NCBI GenBank assembly: GCA_019243635.1 | Contig: JAFAUB010000023.1 | Coordinates: 1-64,000 of the forward strand | Direction: 5' to 3' | Origin: Pseudonocardiales bacterium | GTDB taxonomy: Bacteria; Actinomycetota; Actinomycetes; Mycobacteriales; Pseudonocardiaceae | DNA: 64,000 bases | Shown: in pieces, positions 1 through 7,475 of the stretch | How positions within the stretch are numbered: the first letter of the stretch is position 1 | How the letters are laid out: each line of letters begins with the position of its first letter | Notes under the pieces: model-generated | What the model was told of the DNA's origin: nothing | The model's input: only the letters and a program-made list of their open reading frames with translations | Database searches by the model: none | Made by a program: the position numbers and the translations under genes

Positions 1-135
1 GCTGACGACGAGCCACCGTTGACCGTCAGCGAGCGAACGCGACTGAGCGAGGCTGAGCGACTACTTCGAGAACTCCGAATGGAGAACGAGTTCCTAAAAA
101 AAGCGGCAGCGTACTTCGCCCGGGATCCCCGGTAG
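1..135 (+). CDS. IS3-family transposase OrfA, C-terminal 44 residues (partial)
   Basis: Frame 1 is open from the first base to a TAG at 133-135. It reads as the end of an IS3 OrfA: a leucine-zipper-like stretch (RLSEAERLLRELRMENEFL) followed by KKAAAYFARDPR. OrfA normally carries an N-terminal helix-turn-helix that recognises the element ends, but that part is off the window. The zipper is the usual OrfA multimerisation region. The last codons contain an A7 run at 96-102, in frame CTA AAA AAA, which is a classical slippage site leading into the OrfB frame. The assignment is firm; the subgroup is not determined. Confidence 0.85.
   Translation, partial: ADDEPPLTVSERTRLSEAERLLRELRMENEFLKKAAAYFARDPR
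96..102 (+). other. Programmed -1 frameshift slippery heptamer (A AAA AAA)
   Basis: Seven adenines occupy 96-102, phased A_AAA_AAA in the OrfA frame. A -1 slip moves translation into the frame of OrfB, which is open continuously from 102 through the annotated OrfB start at 195. This geometry is typical of IS3 elements, where the active transposase is an OrfAB fusion made by -1 frameshifting. No downstream stimulatory hairpin was evaluated. Confidence 0.7.
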
Positions 136-194
136 TCGAGAAGTACGAGTTCATCGACTCGTGCCGGCTCGACGACACGAAGTACGCCTACCCC

Positions 195-1031
195 GTGAAG
201 AGAATGTGCGCGTGGCTCTCTGTCTCATCGTCCGGGTTCTTCGACTGGCGACAACGACCCAAGTCCGCGACGGCCGAACGGCGTGACCGACTGGAGTTGC
301 TTGTCACCAAGGCATTCAAAGAATCCGACGAGACCTACGGCTATCGGCGCGTCCACGCCCAGCTCGCCAGGTGGGGCGTGCCGTGCGGTCCTGAGTTCGT
401 CCGCGACATCATGCGCACGCTGGACCTGCAGCCCTGCCAGCCGCGACCGTGGCGGGCGAACCTCACTGAGGCCGACGGAAAGGCCCACCACATCCCCGAC
501 CTACTCGGCCAAAACTTCACCGCCGAAGCACCCGGACAGAAAATGGTTGGCGATATTACGTACATCCCGACCTGGGAAGGATGGCTCTATCTGGCAACGG
601 TCATCGACTGCCACACTAAGATGATCATCGGGTACTGTATGGGTGAGGATTACAAGACCCCCCTCATCCAGGCCGCTCTTCACCACGCCGCCAGCCGGAT
701 CGCGCTCGAGCCAGGCGCGATCTTCCACTCCGACCGCGGAAGCAACTACACCTCATACGACTTCGCCGTCACCATCGCCGAACTCGACCTGCGCCACTCA
801 GTCGGCCGTACCGGTATCTGCTACGATAACGCCATGGCAGAATCGTTCTTCGCGGCCCTGAAGAACGAGCGCGTCCACCGCACCGTCTACCCGACCCGGG
901 AACACGCCCGGCGTGACATCACTCGGTACATCGAATTCTGGTACAATTCCAACAGGCTCCACTCCGGTCTCGACTACAGGACACCGCAAGAGGTCCTTAA
1001 AGAGTGGGTAGACTCGCAGGAAGCAGCGTAA
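195..1031 (+). CDS. IS3-family transposase OrfB (DDE integrase domain)
   Basis: This is the catalytic half of an IS3 transposase, 278 residues from a GTG at 195. The frame is open back to the OrfA slippage site at 96-102, so the working protein is probably the OrfAB fusion. The HTH_21-like region (YGYRRVHAQL) is at about 48-57. The retroviral-integrase core follows, with D120 in VGDITYIPTW, D180 in IFHSDRGSNY and E216 in DNAMAESFFAALKNE, giving an intact DDE triad. The C-terminal RLHSGLDYRTPQEV motif is typical of the family. There is no frameshift or missing catalytic residue, so the enzyme looks intact. Confidence 0.95.
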   Translation: MKRMCAWLSVSSSGFFDWRQRPKSATAERRDRLELLVTKAFKESDETYGYRRVHAQLARWGVPCGPEFVRDIMRTLDLQPCQPRPWRANLTEADGKAHHIPDLLGQNFTAEAPGQKMVGDITYIPTWEGWLYLATVIDCHTKMIIGYCMGEDYKTPLIQAALHHAASRIALEPGAIFHSDRGSNYTSYDFAVTIAELDLRHSVGRTGICYDNAMAESFFAALKNERVHRTVYPTREHARRDITRYIEFWYNSNRLHSGLDYRTPQEVLKEWVDSQEAA

Positions 1032-1148
1032 GAAGCACACAATCCGACGGTCCGAAAAACGCGGGGCAGATCACAGCTTCGCGTCCGACGTCGCGATCGA
1101 CTCGGCGGACTGATCCACGAATATTCCCAGGTCGCATAACGTGGATGA

Positions 1149-1613
1149 CCAGTTCGGCACCCACAGGCCATCACAGGCAACTCGCACAGCGGGCTGATGG
1201 CCGCCGTCGCCGTTACCCGCAACCCCGAGCTCTACGCCGCCGCCGTGTGCTCCGGCGCGCTGACCGACATGATCCGCTACCTCCGTTTTGACCTCGGCCA
1301 GTGGTGGAGAAACGAATTCGGCGATCCCGAAGACCCGACCCAGCTCGATACGCTCCTGAGCTACTCGCCCTATCACCGCGTCACCCCAGGCACCGCCTAC
1401 CCAGCAGTCCTGCTGACCAGCGCACGGCACGACCCCCACGTCGGAGCCGCGCACACCCGCAAATTCACCGCCGCGCTCCAACACGCCACCAGCAGCGACG
1501 ACCCCATCGTGCTGCGCACCGAAGACGGTGTCGGCCACGGTCCCCGCGCGGCCTCCCGAACAATCAACGCAGAAGCCGACGCGCTCGCCTTCTGCGCCAC
1601 CCACACCGGACTC
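1149..1613 (+). pseudogene. Prolyl-oligopeptidase (S9) catalytic-domain remnant
   Basis: The frame opens after a stop at 1146-1148 and encodes only the C-terminal catalytic half of an S9 serine peptidase. The nucleophile serine is in ITGNSHSGL just upstream of the first ATG (1197), the acid is in SARHDPHV and the histidine in GVGHGPR. The stretch LLSYSPYHRVTPGTAYPAVL is characteristic of the family. The beta-propeller domain and the normal start (several hundred residues) are missing. The gene begins about 75 bases from the IS3 right end, so truncation by that element is the simplest explanation. After about 1613 the reading frame continues but no longer resembles the family. Confidence 0.75.
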
Positions 1614-1761
1614 GACCACAAGCCCTTACAACCTACGCCCGGGCGCTCTCCGCTAGTCGCTCTGCTTGCTTTGAGGGGGCAGGCGGCATGTCGCCGAAAA
1701 TGGCCCGCCCCCGGGGCGACAGGGTGTCGTTCCCGGGGGCGGGGTGGTGTTGGCTGTGTGT

Positions 1762-1917
1762 CTAGTGTCGGGTGGTGACTGGTTTACGGGGCTGGAGGAT
1801 GGCTCGTAGTGCGGTGCGCTGGCTCTCGGTGAGGGGTGGGGCGTGGGCGATGAGGTGCTGAATGTGCGCGGTGAGGGCGTCGGGATTGGGGGGTCGGGCC
1901 GCGCGGTGGTGCTCACC
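1762..1917 (-). pseudogene. Remnant of a small actinobacterial hypothetical gene
   Basis: On the minus strand a frame ending in TAG at 1762-1764 encodes a short helical tail (ALTAHIQHLIAHAPPLTESQ, then RTALRAILQPRK). This resembles the APPLTxEQRxxLxxLL ending of small actinobacterial proteins often found on mobile islands. The frame has no convincing start and hits a stop upstream. A neighbouring frame carries further protein-like sequence, suggesting a frameshift. Treated as a decayed gene end. Confidence 0.35.
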
Positions 1918-2318
1918 GTGTGTGGTCTCGGTGGGCTGGGCGGTTACGGCCGGGGTGTTGGCACATCACCTCCAGGTGGTCGAAGCGATCGGAGAGCGCA
2001 TTATAGCTGCTTAACCACAGTGAAATAGCACTAATTTACACCTATTCGTGTGGTTTGGTCGGGTGTGGGGTGGGCGGCACCCCTCGCTCCTGGCACCTTG
2101 GATGACCGGAGGGCGAGAGCGATCACGATGCGCCGATTCCTCACCGATGTACCAGACGAGGGTGCCCCGGCGCGGCCACCGTGGCGGTTCTCCCTTGTGT
2201 GACCCGCGTGTGGTAGTGACGGTGCGTGATCGTTCACGTCCACGGTGCGGGTGTGGCCCTCCGCGCGCGGGCGCGCGCGAGGCCGTGGACGCAGGACAAC
2301 AGTCACCTCACCTCCACA
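1918..2318. other. Gene-poor stretch
   Basis: About 400 bases between the gene remnant and the SRPBCC gene. One 24-codon frame (ATG at 2128) is present but has no ribosome site or recognisable sequence. No promoter or hairpin was identified with confidence. Confidence 0.5.
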
Positions 2319-2804
2319 ATGGCGTGCATGGATGATCTCGACCATTCCGAAGCGGTGTTCGTGGCCGCCTCGCCGCAGGCTCTCTATGAGATGGTCTCCG
2401 ACGTGACCCGCATGGGTGACTGGAGCCCCATCTGCAAGGCCTGCTGGTGGGACGACGGCGACGGCCCACGGGTCGGCGCCTGGTTCACCGGCCGCAACGT
2501 CATCCCGGAGCGGACCTGGGAGACCCGCTCCCAGGTCGTGGTCGCCGACCCGGGGCGCGAGTTCGCGTTCCAACTACGGGGCAGCTGGACCCGCTGGGGC
2601 TACACCGTCGAACCGGTCGAGGGCGGGACCCGTCTGACGGAGTCGTGGCACTTCCCGCCCGATGCTGTCGCTGGCTTCCAAGAGCGCTACGGCGAAGAGG
2701 CCGACGCCCGACTGGAGATCTGCAAACAGCAGATGCGCGAGGGCATTCCCGCGACCCTGGCCGCGGTCAAGGCTGCCGCCGAGGACATAGTCGCTGTCAG
2801 GTGA
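2319..2804 (+). CDS. SRPBCC-family (START-like) protein
   Basis: A 161-residue protein of the polyketide cyclase/dehydrase-like SRPBCC fold. The N-terminal pattern (SEAVFVAASPQALYEMVSDV) and the following WSPICKACWW and VGAWFTGRN segments match the beta1-helix-beta region of that superfamily. A C-terminal long helix (ARLEICKQQMREGIPATLAA) closes the hydrophobic pocket. The fold binds hydrophobic ligands, but the substrate is not predictable. In-frame ATGs occur at 2319 and 2328, and neither has a clear ribosome site, so the start is uncertain and the transcript may be leaderless. It stands alone between two gene-poor stretches in the island-like left end. Confidence 0.75.
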   Translation: MACMDDLDHSEAVFVAASPQALYEMVSDVTRMGDWSPICKACWWDDGDGPRVGAWFTGRNVIPERTWETRSQVVVADPGREFAFQLRGSWTRWGYTVEPVEGGTRLTESWHFPPDAVAGFQERYGEEADARLEICKQQMREGIPATLAAVKAAAEDIVAVR

Positions 2805-3020
2805 TGCCTCAGAGCAGGACGTGACCGGTGCGGGCCTAGTCCCGGTTTCTGCCGACCCCGCAACGACATGGTTGATGAGCATGTACGTCAACCACCTGTC
2901 CGTCATCGCGTGGAGTGCCAGCGAAAGGGGTCGCGGCGAATTCAGCCGGCTAGATGCTCTCACGCGGGCGCGATGCGCCGATCAGGGTCCGCTACCGGTA
3001 CCGCCGGGGTAGCGGGGGCC

Positions 3021-3036
3021 CTCTACCCGGGTAGAG
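3021..3036. repeat. Perfect 16-bp palindrome CTCTACCCGGGTAGAG
   Basis: The sequence is its own reverse complement over 16 bases and is flanked by C/G runs that extend the dyad imperfectly. It could be a dimeric repressor site, since a regulator gene lies downstream at 4467. No direct evidence links them. Confidence 0.5.
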
Positions 3037-3148
3037 CCCCTGGGTAATGGCCGTTGACCAGCGCGGTAGCGGGGGTAGACCCCATGCGTGGGGGTGGCGC
3101 ATCGGCTGTCTCACGCGTGGTTTCTCCCGTTGTGATGGTTGTGGGGGG

Positions 3149-3195
3149 TGAGGCAGGTAGTTGAGGCACTAGCTCGCCGCTGAGGCACATGCCTC
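3149..3195. repeat. Three TGAGGCA repeats plus an inverted copy
   Basis: TGAGGCA occurs at 3149-3155, 3162-3168 and 3181-3187, and an inverted copy (TGCCTC) follows at 3190-3195, making GAGGCA-CA-TGCCTC a dyad. Clustered heptamers of this kind suggest a protein-binding site, but the partner is unknown. Confidence 0.45.
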
Positions 3196-4466
3196 GCTCC
3201 CGCGCCCGGTCTCTCGCCAGCCCTGAGCTGGGGCGAGGCGGACAACCCGGCGAGGCAGACCGGCGTCCACCAGGCCTGAAACGGGGAGTTCGAGCGGTCG
3301 AGAGAGGGTATCCCCGTCTGCCTCGGGGATTGCCCGCCGACACCCCGTCACTCGCAGAGGACGAGGGGAAAGCGGGCGAGTCCGTGTTCGGTTCGCCGCC
3401 CGCGTATCCAGGACGTGGGCGATCGGTCTCGTGCCTGCCGGGGTGTCTGTTGTCTATCGGCCGCTGCCTGCTGGCATGGTGTCTACCGGCCGCGGAGTAC
3501 CCGTCCTGGCATGCCGGGCTGGGCATGGTGGGCGACGGGCGCGGCGGGACGGCGTCCGCGGGGCTGGTGAGCTGCGCGGAGTGCTCCTCGATGTGTGGCT
3601 GGGACGGGGTAGCGAGAGTTGTCCCGGGGTGTCCCGAGCTGGCCCAATCCGGGACCGTGGAGTCGTGTGAACGCTCCCGGTGCTGTGGGACGGGACGTCT
3701 GCGAATGGTCGCGGCGCGGCTGGACCGAAGCTTTGCTGGGCCGCTGGTAACACTATGGAGCACTGTCGACCGTGATCGAATGTCACAATGAGTAGCTGAG
3801 GTATCGAGGGAGGGAGGCGGCCTCCTCCCGCGTCAGGCCCGGATTCCGGGGGCTGGCGCGGGCGCGGCTGGGCGCGCGGGCGAAGTCCCCGTCAGACTAT
3901 ATTGCCTGTTCAGATCGGGGAGGTTGAGGGGAGGGACCCGGCAGGGAGAACTCCCTTGATCCATCAGCGCCTCCCTGCCTGAGTCCCTCAGTCATGCGCC
4001 CGAATAGGGGCAACCTGATCGATGATCCAAGTCACTTTGAGGTAACGGGCGGCCGGACGTGCGACTCCAGACCACGCTGGTACCAACGGTGGACGGGCGG
4101 AACTCGTCACAGACGGCGGGCTCAGGAGTCTCATCACGGCAGGCGATGCTGATGTCCGCGCGGACGATCGGTCACATCAGCGCGTTGTCATCTGTGTCGC
4201 TGGTGGCGAGCCAGGGTCCGCGACTGAGGTGTGCGGCGCGCCTGGTCGTGGCGTGCTCTTGTAGCCGGTCGTAGACGGTCTTGGGGTCAGCTACGATCTT
4301 CGCGTAACCGACATGCCGACCAACCTAGCGACAGGACAGTGCCCACGATTCCGATGAGAACGCCCCCGCGAGCGGACCGAGGCGGGCAATCGCGGGGTCC
4401 TGTGACTAGCGAGAACTACATTAAGTGACCAGTCGTCGTCGGCGTGCGCACACGAGAGGGGGTGCA

Positions 4467-5507
4467 ATGCCCAGAGTATACCCGGCACGAACGGTGCTGG
4501 CGCAGCGTATCCGGGAACGCAGACTTACCTTGGAAGAATTCTGTGAGCAGTTGGAAGTCTTCGCCCGCGAAAATAACGAAGTCGGTACGGTGAGTATCCG
4601 GCACCTGCAGAGGCTTGCCGCTGGCCAGTGTACATCAGACCGGCTGCGTCCCGCCACGGCACGCCTTTTGGAAAGGTATTTCGAATCGCCTATCGAGGAG
4701 TTGCTGGTATCACCGGAAACTAAGGTGTCCGACCCGGCCGGCGTCCTCGACCCAGACGGGAGGGAACGGCTGTCCATGGCAGCTGGGCAGCCGTGGCGCA
4801 CAGATGACGCTGCCATCGAGGCGTTGACGGCCGTGCTGGTCGGGATCCGCCATCTAGAGGATGAAACCAGCGCTGCGGCCGTGTTCCCGTCGGTCCAGCA
4901 GCAACAGAACTTGGCTGATCAACTGGCTGCTGGGGTGCGAGCCCAGGCACGTCCGGCTGCTATCGGGTTGTCCAGTGAGATCAACCAGTACCTCGGGTGG
5001 CTGTCGATTCCCTTGGGTCGCTGGGACGACGCTGACCGATACCTGGACCGCGCCGCCGTGTTGGCGGTGGAGGTCGACGACCCTCTTCGATTGTCCACCG
5101 CGTTGAGCTTCCAAGCGTATGCGCGACTGCGCAGGGGGGATCTACGAAAGGCGGACTCGCTCTCGGAGGCCGCGCAGCGAGACACCCGTGTACACATTGG
5201 GCTCCGTACCTACATCACCTATCAACGGGCCGAAGTGTTGGCCCGCGACAACGACCGGGCCAGCGCGGTTCGCCTGCTCACCGAGGCTGACCGCATGGTC
5301 GGTCAGCTACCACCACCGGAAGGGCTGCCACCCTCAGGTTATTGGTACGTTCCCGCATTCTTCATCGGCCAACGCGGATTCGTGCTCCGCGCCTTGGGAG
5401 ACATCCAAGGGGCCAGAAAAGCCGCGCTCGAATGCCTAGCCACCATGCCCACGGCATGGCGTGATTCAGAATGGGCGGTACGTCGCCGCAAACTGGCCGA
5501 GGAATGA
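4467..5507 (+). CDS. HTH/TPR-type regulatory protein
   Basis: A 346-residue protein. The start at 4467 (MPRVYPARTVLAQRIRERRL) is preferred over the upstream in-frame ATG because a GAGAGGGGG ribosome site precedes it. Residues about 8-80 look like an XRE-type helix-turn-helix (LAQRIRERRLTLEEFCEQLE ... SIRHLQRLAAGQ). After a linker, residues about 130-340 form helical repeats compatible with tetratricopeptide repeats, such as GRWDDADRYLDRAAVLA and GDLRKADSLSEAAQ. Such HTH-TPR proteins in actinomycetes usually act as transcriptional regulators, but no target can be named. It is the only regulator beside the recombinase gene and could control the element. Confidence 0.65.
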   Translation: MPRVYPARTVLAQRIRERRLTLEEFCEQLEVFARENNEVGTVSIRHLQRLAAGQCTSDRLRPATARLLERYFESPIEELLVSPETKVSDPAGVLDPDGRERLSMAAGQPWRTDDAAIEALTAVLVGIRHLEDETSAAAVFPSVQQQQNLADQLAAGVRAQARPAAIGLSSEINQYLGWLSIPLGRWDDADRYLDRAAVLAVEVDDPLRLSTALSFQAYARLRRGDLRKADSLSEAAQRDTRVHIGLRTYITYQRAEVLARDNDRASAVRLLTEADRMVGQLPPPEGLPPSGYWYVPAFFIGQRGFVLRALGDIQGARKAALECLATMPTAWRDSEWAVRRRKLAEE

Positions 5508-5928
5508 CAGGAAATTCAGGCGACAAGAGTTTCGAGACCGAGACAATGAGACAACCACGCACAGTCCACCGTAACCGGGGAAACTCCGACTTGGAACTCG
5601 CTGACTGGACGGTGGGGGATGTGGGGAGCGAGTGCGCGGCCCGGGGTTTCTGAGGTCACCCGCTGGGTGTCCGGGTGTGGGGGCCTGCTTCCCCACAGCC
5701 GCATTAGTACAGCTCAGGCGGGGGAAGCAAGGCCGAGGATGCCGTGGGGAAACTTCCCCGGCTCCCCGGTGCCTTCCCCCTTCGGTTCCCCGCCTTGTCA
5801 TCACCTCCGGCGAGGTGATGACACCCTCGCGGGTACCGGGGGGAAACAACCCTCTACAGCGCTGTTTTCACTACTCATCGCGCTGCGATCGTGGAGAAAA
5901 ACCTCTCCGCGCAGGGAGCGGGGTGTGA
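5508..5928. other. Intergenic region between regulator and recombinase 3' ends
   Basis: About 420 bases separating two genes that converge here. It contains a strong hairpin (5797-5822), listed separately. Reading frames are short or of low-complexity composition, and no gene is supported. Confidence 0.6.
5797..5822. terminator. Perfect 11-bp stem, 4-base loop hairpin
   Basis: GTCATCACCTC at 5797-5807 pairs perfectly with GAGGTGATGAC at 5812-5822 across the loop CGGC. It lies between convergent genes, so a bidirectional terminator is the likely role. There is no U-tract, and a dimeric operator is the alternative. Confidence 0.55.
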
Positions 5929-7443
5929 TCAGTGTGTTTTCCATTCGAGGTGGATTCCGGTGGGGTCGAAATAGGAGCCGTTGGGGCGTCTGCCTTTGCT
6001 GGTGGGCAGCACGGTGACGGTGAGGAGTGTGGCCAGGACGGCGCGGCGGCGGCCGATGTCGAGCCCGTCGGCGCGCTCGGGGGTAGTGCCGTACCAGATC
6101 TCGGCGATGCTGGGTTGCCCGGCGAGCCCGATCAGCGGGTTAATCCTTGCGGCGGCGGTGAGGGTGTCGTCGATCTCGGTGAGCCGGGCGCGGAGTGTGC
6201 CGGTACCGGTGCGCAGCTGTGCCAGGGTGATCGCACCCTCAGCGAACGCGGTGGAGAGGTCGGTGAGGCGCTGGGCGATGGCGGCGGCTTCGGTGTGCAG
6301 TGCGGTGGTGTCGATGTCCGTGCCGGTCGGTGCGGTAAACAGGTCGGTGGCGTCGGGTTGGTGCAGGCGGACCACGATGATCCGCTCGATGTAATCGTCC
6401 AGGTGCAGTGCAGCGCGGGTGACATGCCCGCTGGGGCGGGTATTGTCGCGGGCTTTGCACCGGTAGGCGGAGTGTTTCTTACCGCCGGTCTGGGAGACCT
6501 GCAGCGCGGGCTGCCCGCAGACGCCACACACATACAGCCCGCTGCCTAGCCATTTGACCCGGTTACTGCCTGTCTTGTTGGTCCGGCGCCCAGGGTCGCT
6601 GAGGATGGACACCACCGCGCGCCAGGTGGCCTCCGGGACGATGGCGGGCCAGGCGGCGGGGAAGGTTTCCGTGCCGTAGCGGGTGAGCCCGGCATTGCGA
6701 GGTCGGCGCAGCATGTCCCGAACGGCGACCGGGATCCATTCCTTGTCCCAGGCGGTGCGGTGGCCCGCCTCATTGAGCTCCCGGACCACGCTGCGCAGGC
6801 TGGCCCCGGCCACGATGGCCTCACTGGCCGCAGCGATCGCAGCGGCCTCACCCGGGCGGAGGGTGGTGCCATCCGGCTCGAACCCGAACGGCCGGCACCC
6901 GCCCGCCCAGCGTCCTTGCTCGGCGGCCTGGCGCCGCGCTGCGCGGACCCGTTCGCCCTTGTGCTCACTCTCAAACCGCGCCCACGCGCACAACGTGCGC
7001 GCCACCGCCCGCCCGGACGGGGTGGCCAGATCCAGCGGACCGGCCTTCACCGAGTGCGTCACCACCCCCCGCCGCTCAGCAAGATCAATATAGGTCTCCA
7101 GCTCCTTGGGGGTGCGGTGCAGCCGGTCGGTATGCCACGCGGTGACCACCCGGGCCCGGCCCGCATCCAGATCCGCCAGCATCGCCAGATAGTCCGGCCG
7201 GGGCTTACCCGTGAACGCGGACAGGTCATTATCGGCATACACCCCCGCCAGCCGCAGCCCGAGCTGCCCGAACAGCACGCACTGATCCTCTAGCTGGCGT
7301 TCCACCCCCAGCCCGGCGCCCTCCCGGTCCTCCGAGATCCGCGCGTACATCACTCCAGACATCCCCTCTGCGCCGGTCAAACCGCGCAGGCGCGCCAGCA
7401 ACCCGGCCGGTAGTTCAAGAGCTGGCAGTCGAAGATGGCTCAC
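5929..7443 (-). CDS. Large serine recombinase (integrase)
   Basis: A 504-residue site-specific recombinase of the large serine family. The N-terminal resolvase domain has the catalytic serine at residue 37 in MYARISEDREG, and the conserved DR..R of the active site appears in AWHTDRLHRTP. A recombinase domain follows at about 180-290 (GCRPFGFEP, then PRNAGLTRYG). A zinc-ribbon comes next (LYVCGVCGQPALQ ... YRCKA), then a coiled-coil region (ALHTEAAAIAQRLTDLSTAF) before the C-terminus. All domains are present without frameshifts, so it looks functional. It starts at a GTG only 8 bases from the truncated eccC, the usual position of such integrases next to their attachment site. It probably drives integration and excision of the DNA to its left. 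Confidence 0.93.
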   Translation of the reverse strand: MSHLRLPALELPAGLLARLRGLTGAEGMSGVMYARISEDREGAGLGVERQLEDQCVLFGQLGLRLAGVYADNDLSAFTGKPRPDYLAMLADLDAGRARVVTAWHTDRLHRTPKELETYIDLAERRGVVTHSVKAGPLDLATPSGRAVARTLCAWARFESEHKGERVRAARRQAAEQGRWAGGCRPFGFEPDGTTLRPGEAAAIAAASEAIVAGASLRSVVRELNEAGHRTAWDKEWIPVAVRDMLRRPRNAGLTRYGTETFPAAWPAIVPEATWRAVVSILSDPGRRTNKTGSNRVKWLGSGLYVCGVCGQPALQVSQTGGKKHSAYRCKARDNTRPSGHVTRAALHLDDYIERIIVVRLHQPDATDLFTAPTGTDIDTTALHTEAAAIAQRLTDLSTAFAEGAITLAQLRTGTGTLRARLTEIDDTLTAAARINPLIGLAGQPSIAEIWYGTTPERADGLDIGRRRAVLATLLTVTVLPTSKGRRPNGSYFDPTGIHLEWKTH

Positions 7444-7475
7444 GGATTAAGTGTGTCACAGAGACAGGTCCGGTA
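7444..7475. other. Putative attachment-site junction inside eccC
   Basis: Recognisable eccC sequence starts near 7468 (GG TCC GGT AAG TCG = SGKS) while everything to the left belongs to the recombinase side. Large serine integrases leave hybrid att sites at such gene-internal junctions. The crossover dinucleotide cannot be fixed without the other end of the element, which is off the window to the left. Confidence 0.55.

Larger units (their letters stand above)
1..1073 (+). mobile_element. IS3-family insertion sequence, right-hand part
   Basis: The window opens inside an IS3-type element: the end of OrfA, a frameshift signal, then the complete OrfB transposase. The probable right terminal repeat is 1051-1073, which ends in ...GCAGATCA and read inward starts TGATCTGCCCCG, giving the TG...CA ends usual for IS3. 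The left end lies outside the window, so neither the inverted-repeat pairing nor the target duplication can be checked. Immediately beyond 1073 lies a 5'-truncated peptidase gene, which suggests the element or an associated deletion removed its start. Confidence 0.8.
2805..4466. other. 1.66-kb stretch without a convincing gene
   Basis: Several overlapping open frames exist on both strands (for example 3189-3791 plus, 3023-3763 minus). Their products are arginine/proline-rich low-complexity sequence typical of non-coding high-GC DNA, and none has a ribosome site or family motif. The stretch does contain a perfect palindrome at 3021-3036 and a cluster of TGAGGCA words at 3149-3195. The AT-richer bases near 3895-3910 could hold a promoter, but no paired hexamers are convincing. 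Confidence 0.55.
1..7470. mobile_element. Right end of an integrated island carrying the serine recombinase
   Basis: Everything from the window start to the eccC junction is unrelated to type VII secretion: IS3, peptidase and hypothetical-gene remnants, a regulator and an integrase abutting the interrupted gene. This is the layout expected for an integrative element whose far end and the 5' half of eccC lie further left. The element type (phage, ICE or genomic island) cannot be decided from what is visible. Confidence 0.5.

Noticed and set aside
3023..3791. Long overlapping frames on both strands (up to 246 codons)
   Set aside because: Products are Arg/Pro/Ser-rich with no motif, no ribosome site, and equal openness on both strands, as expected by chance in high-GC DNA.
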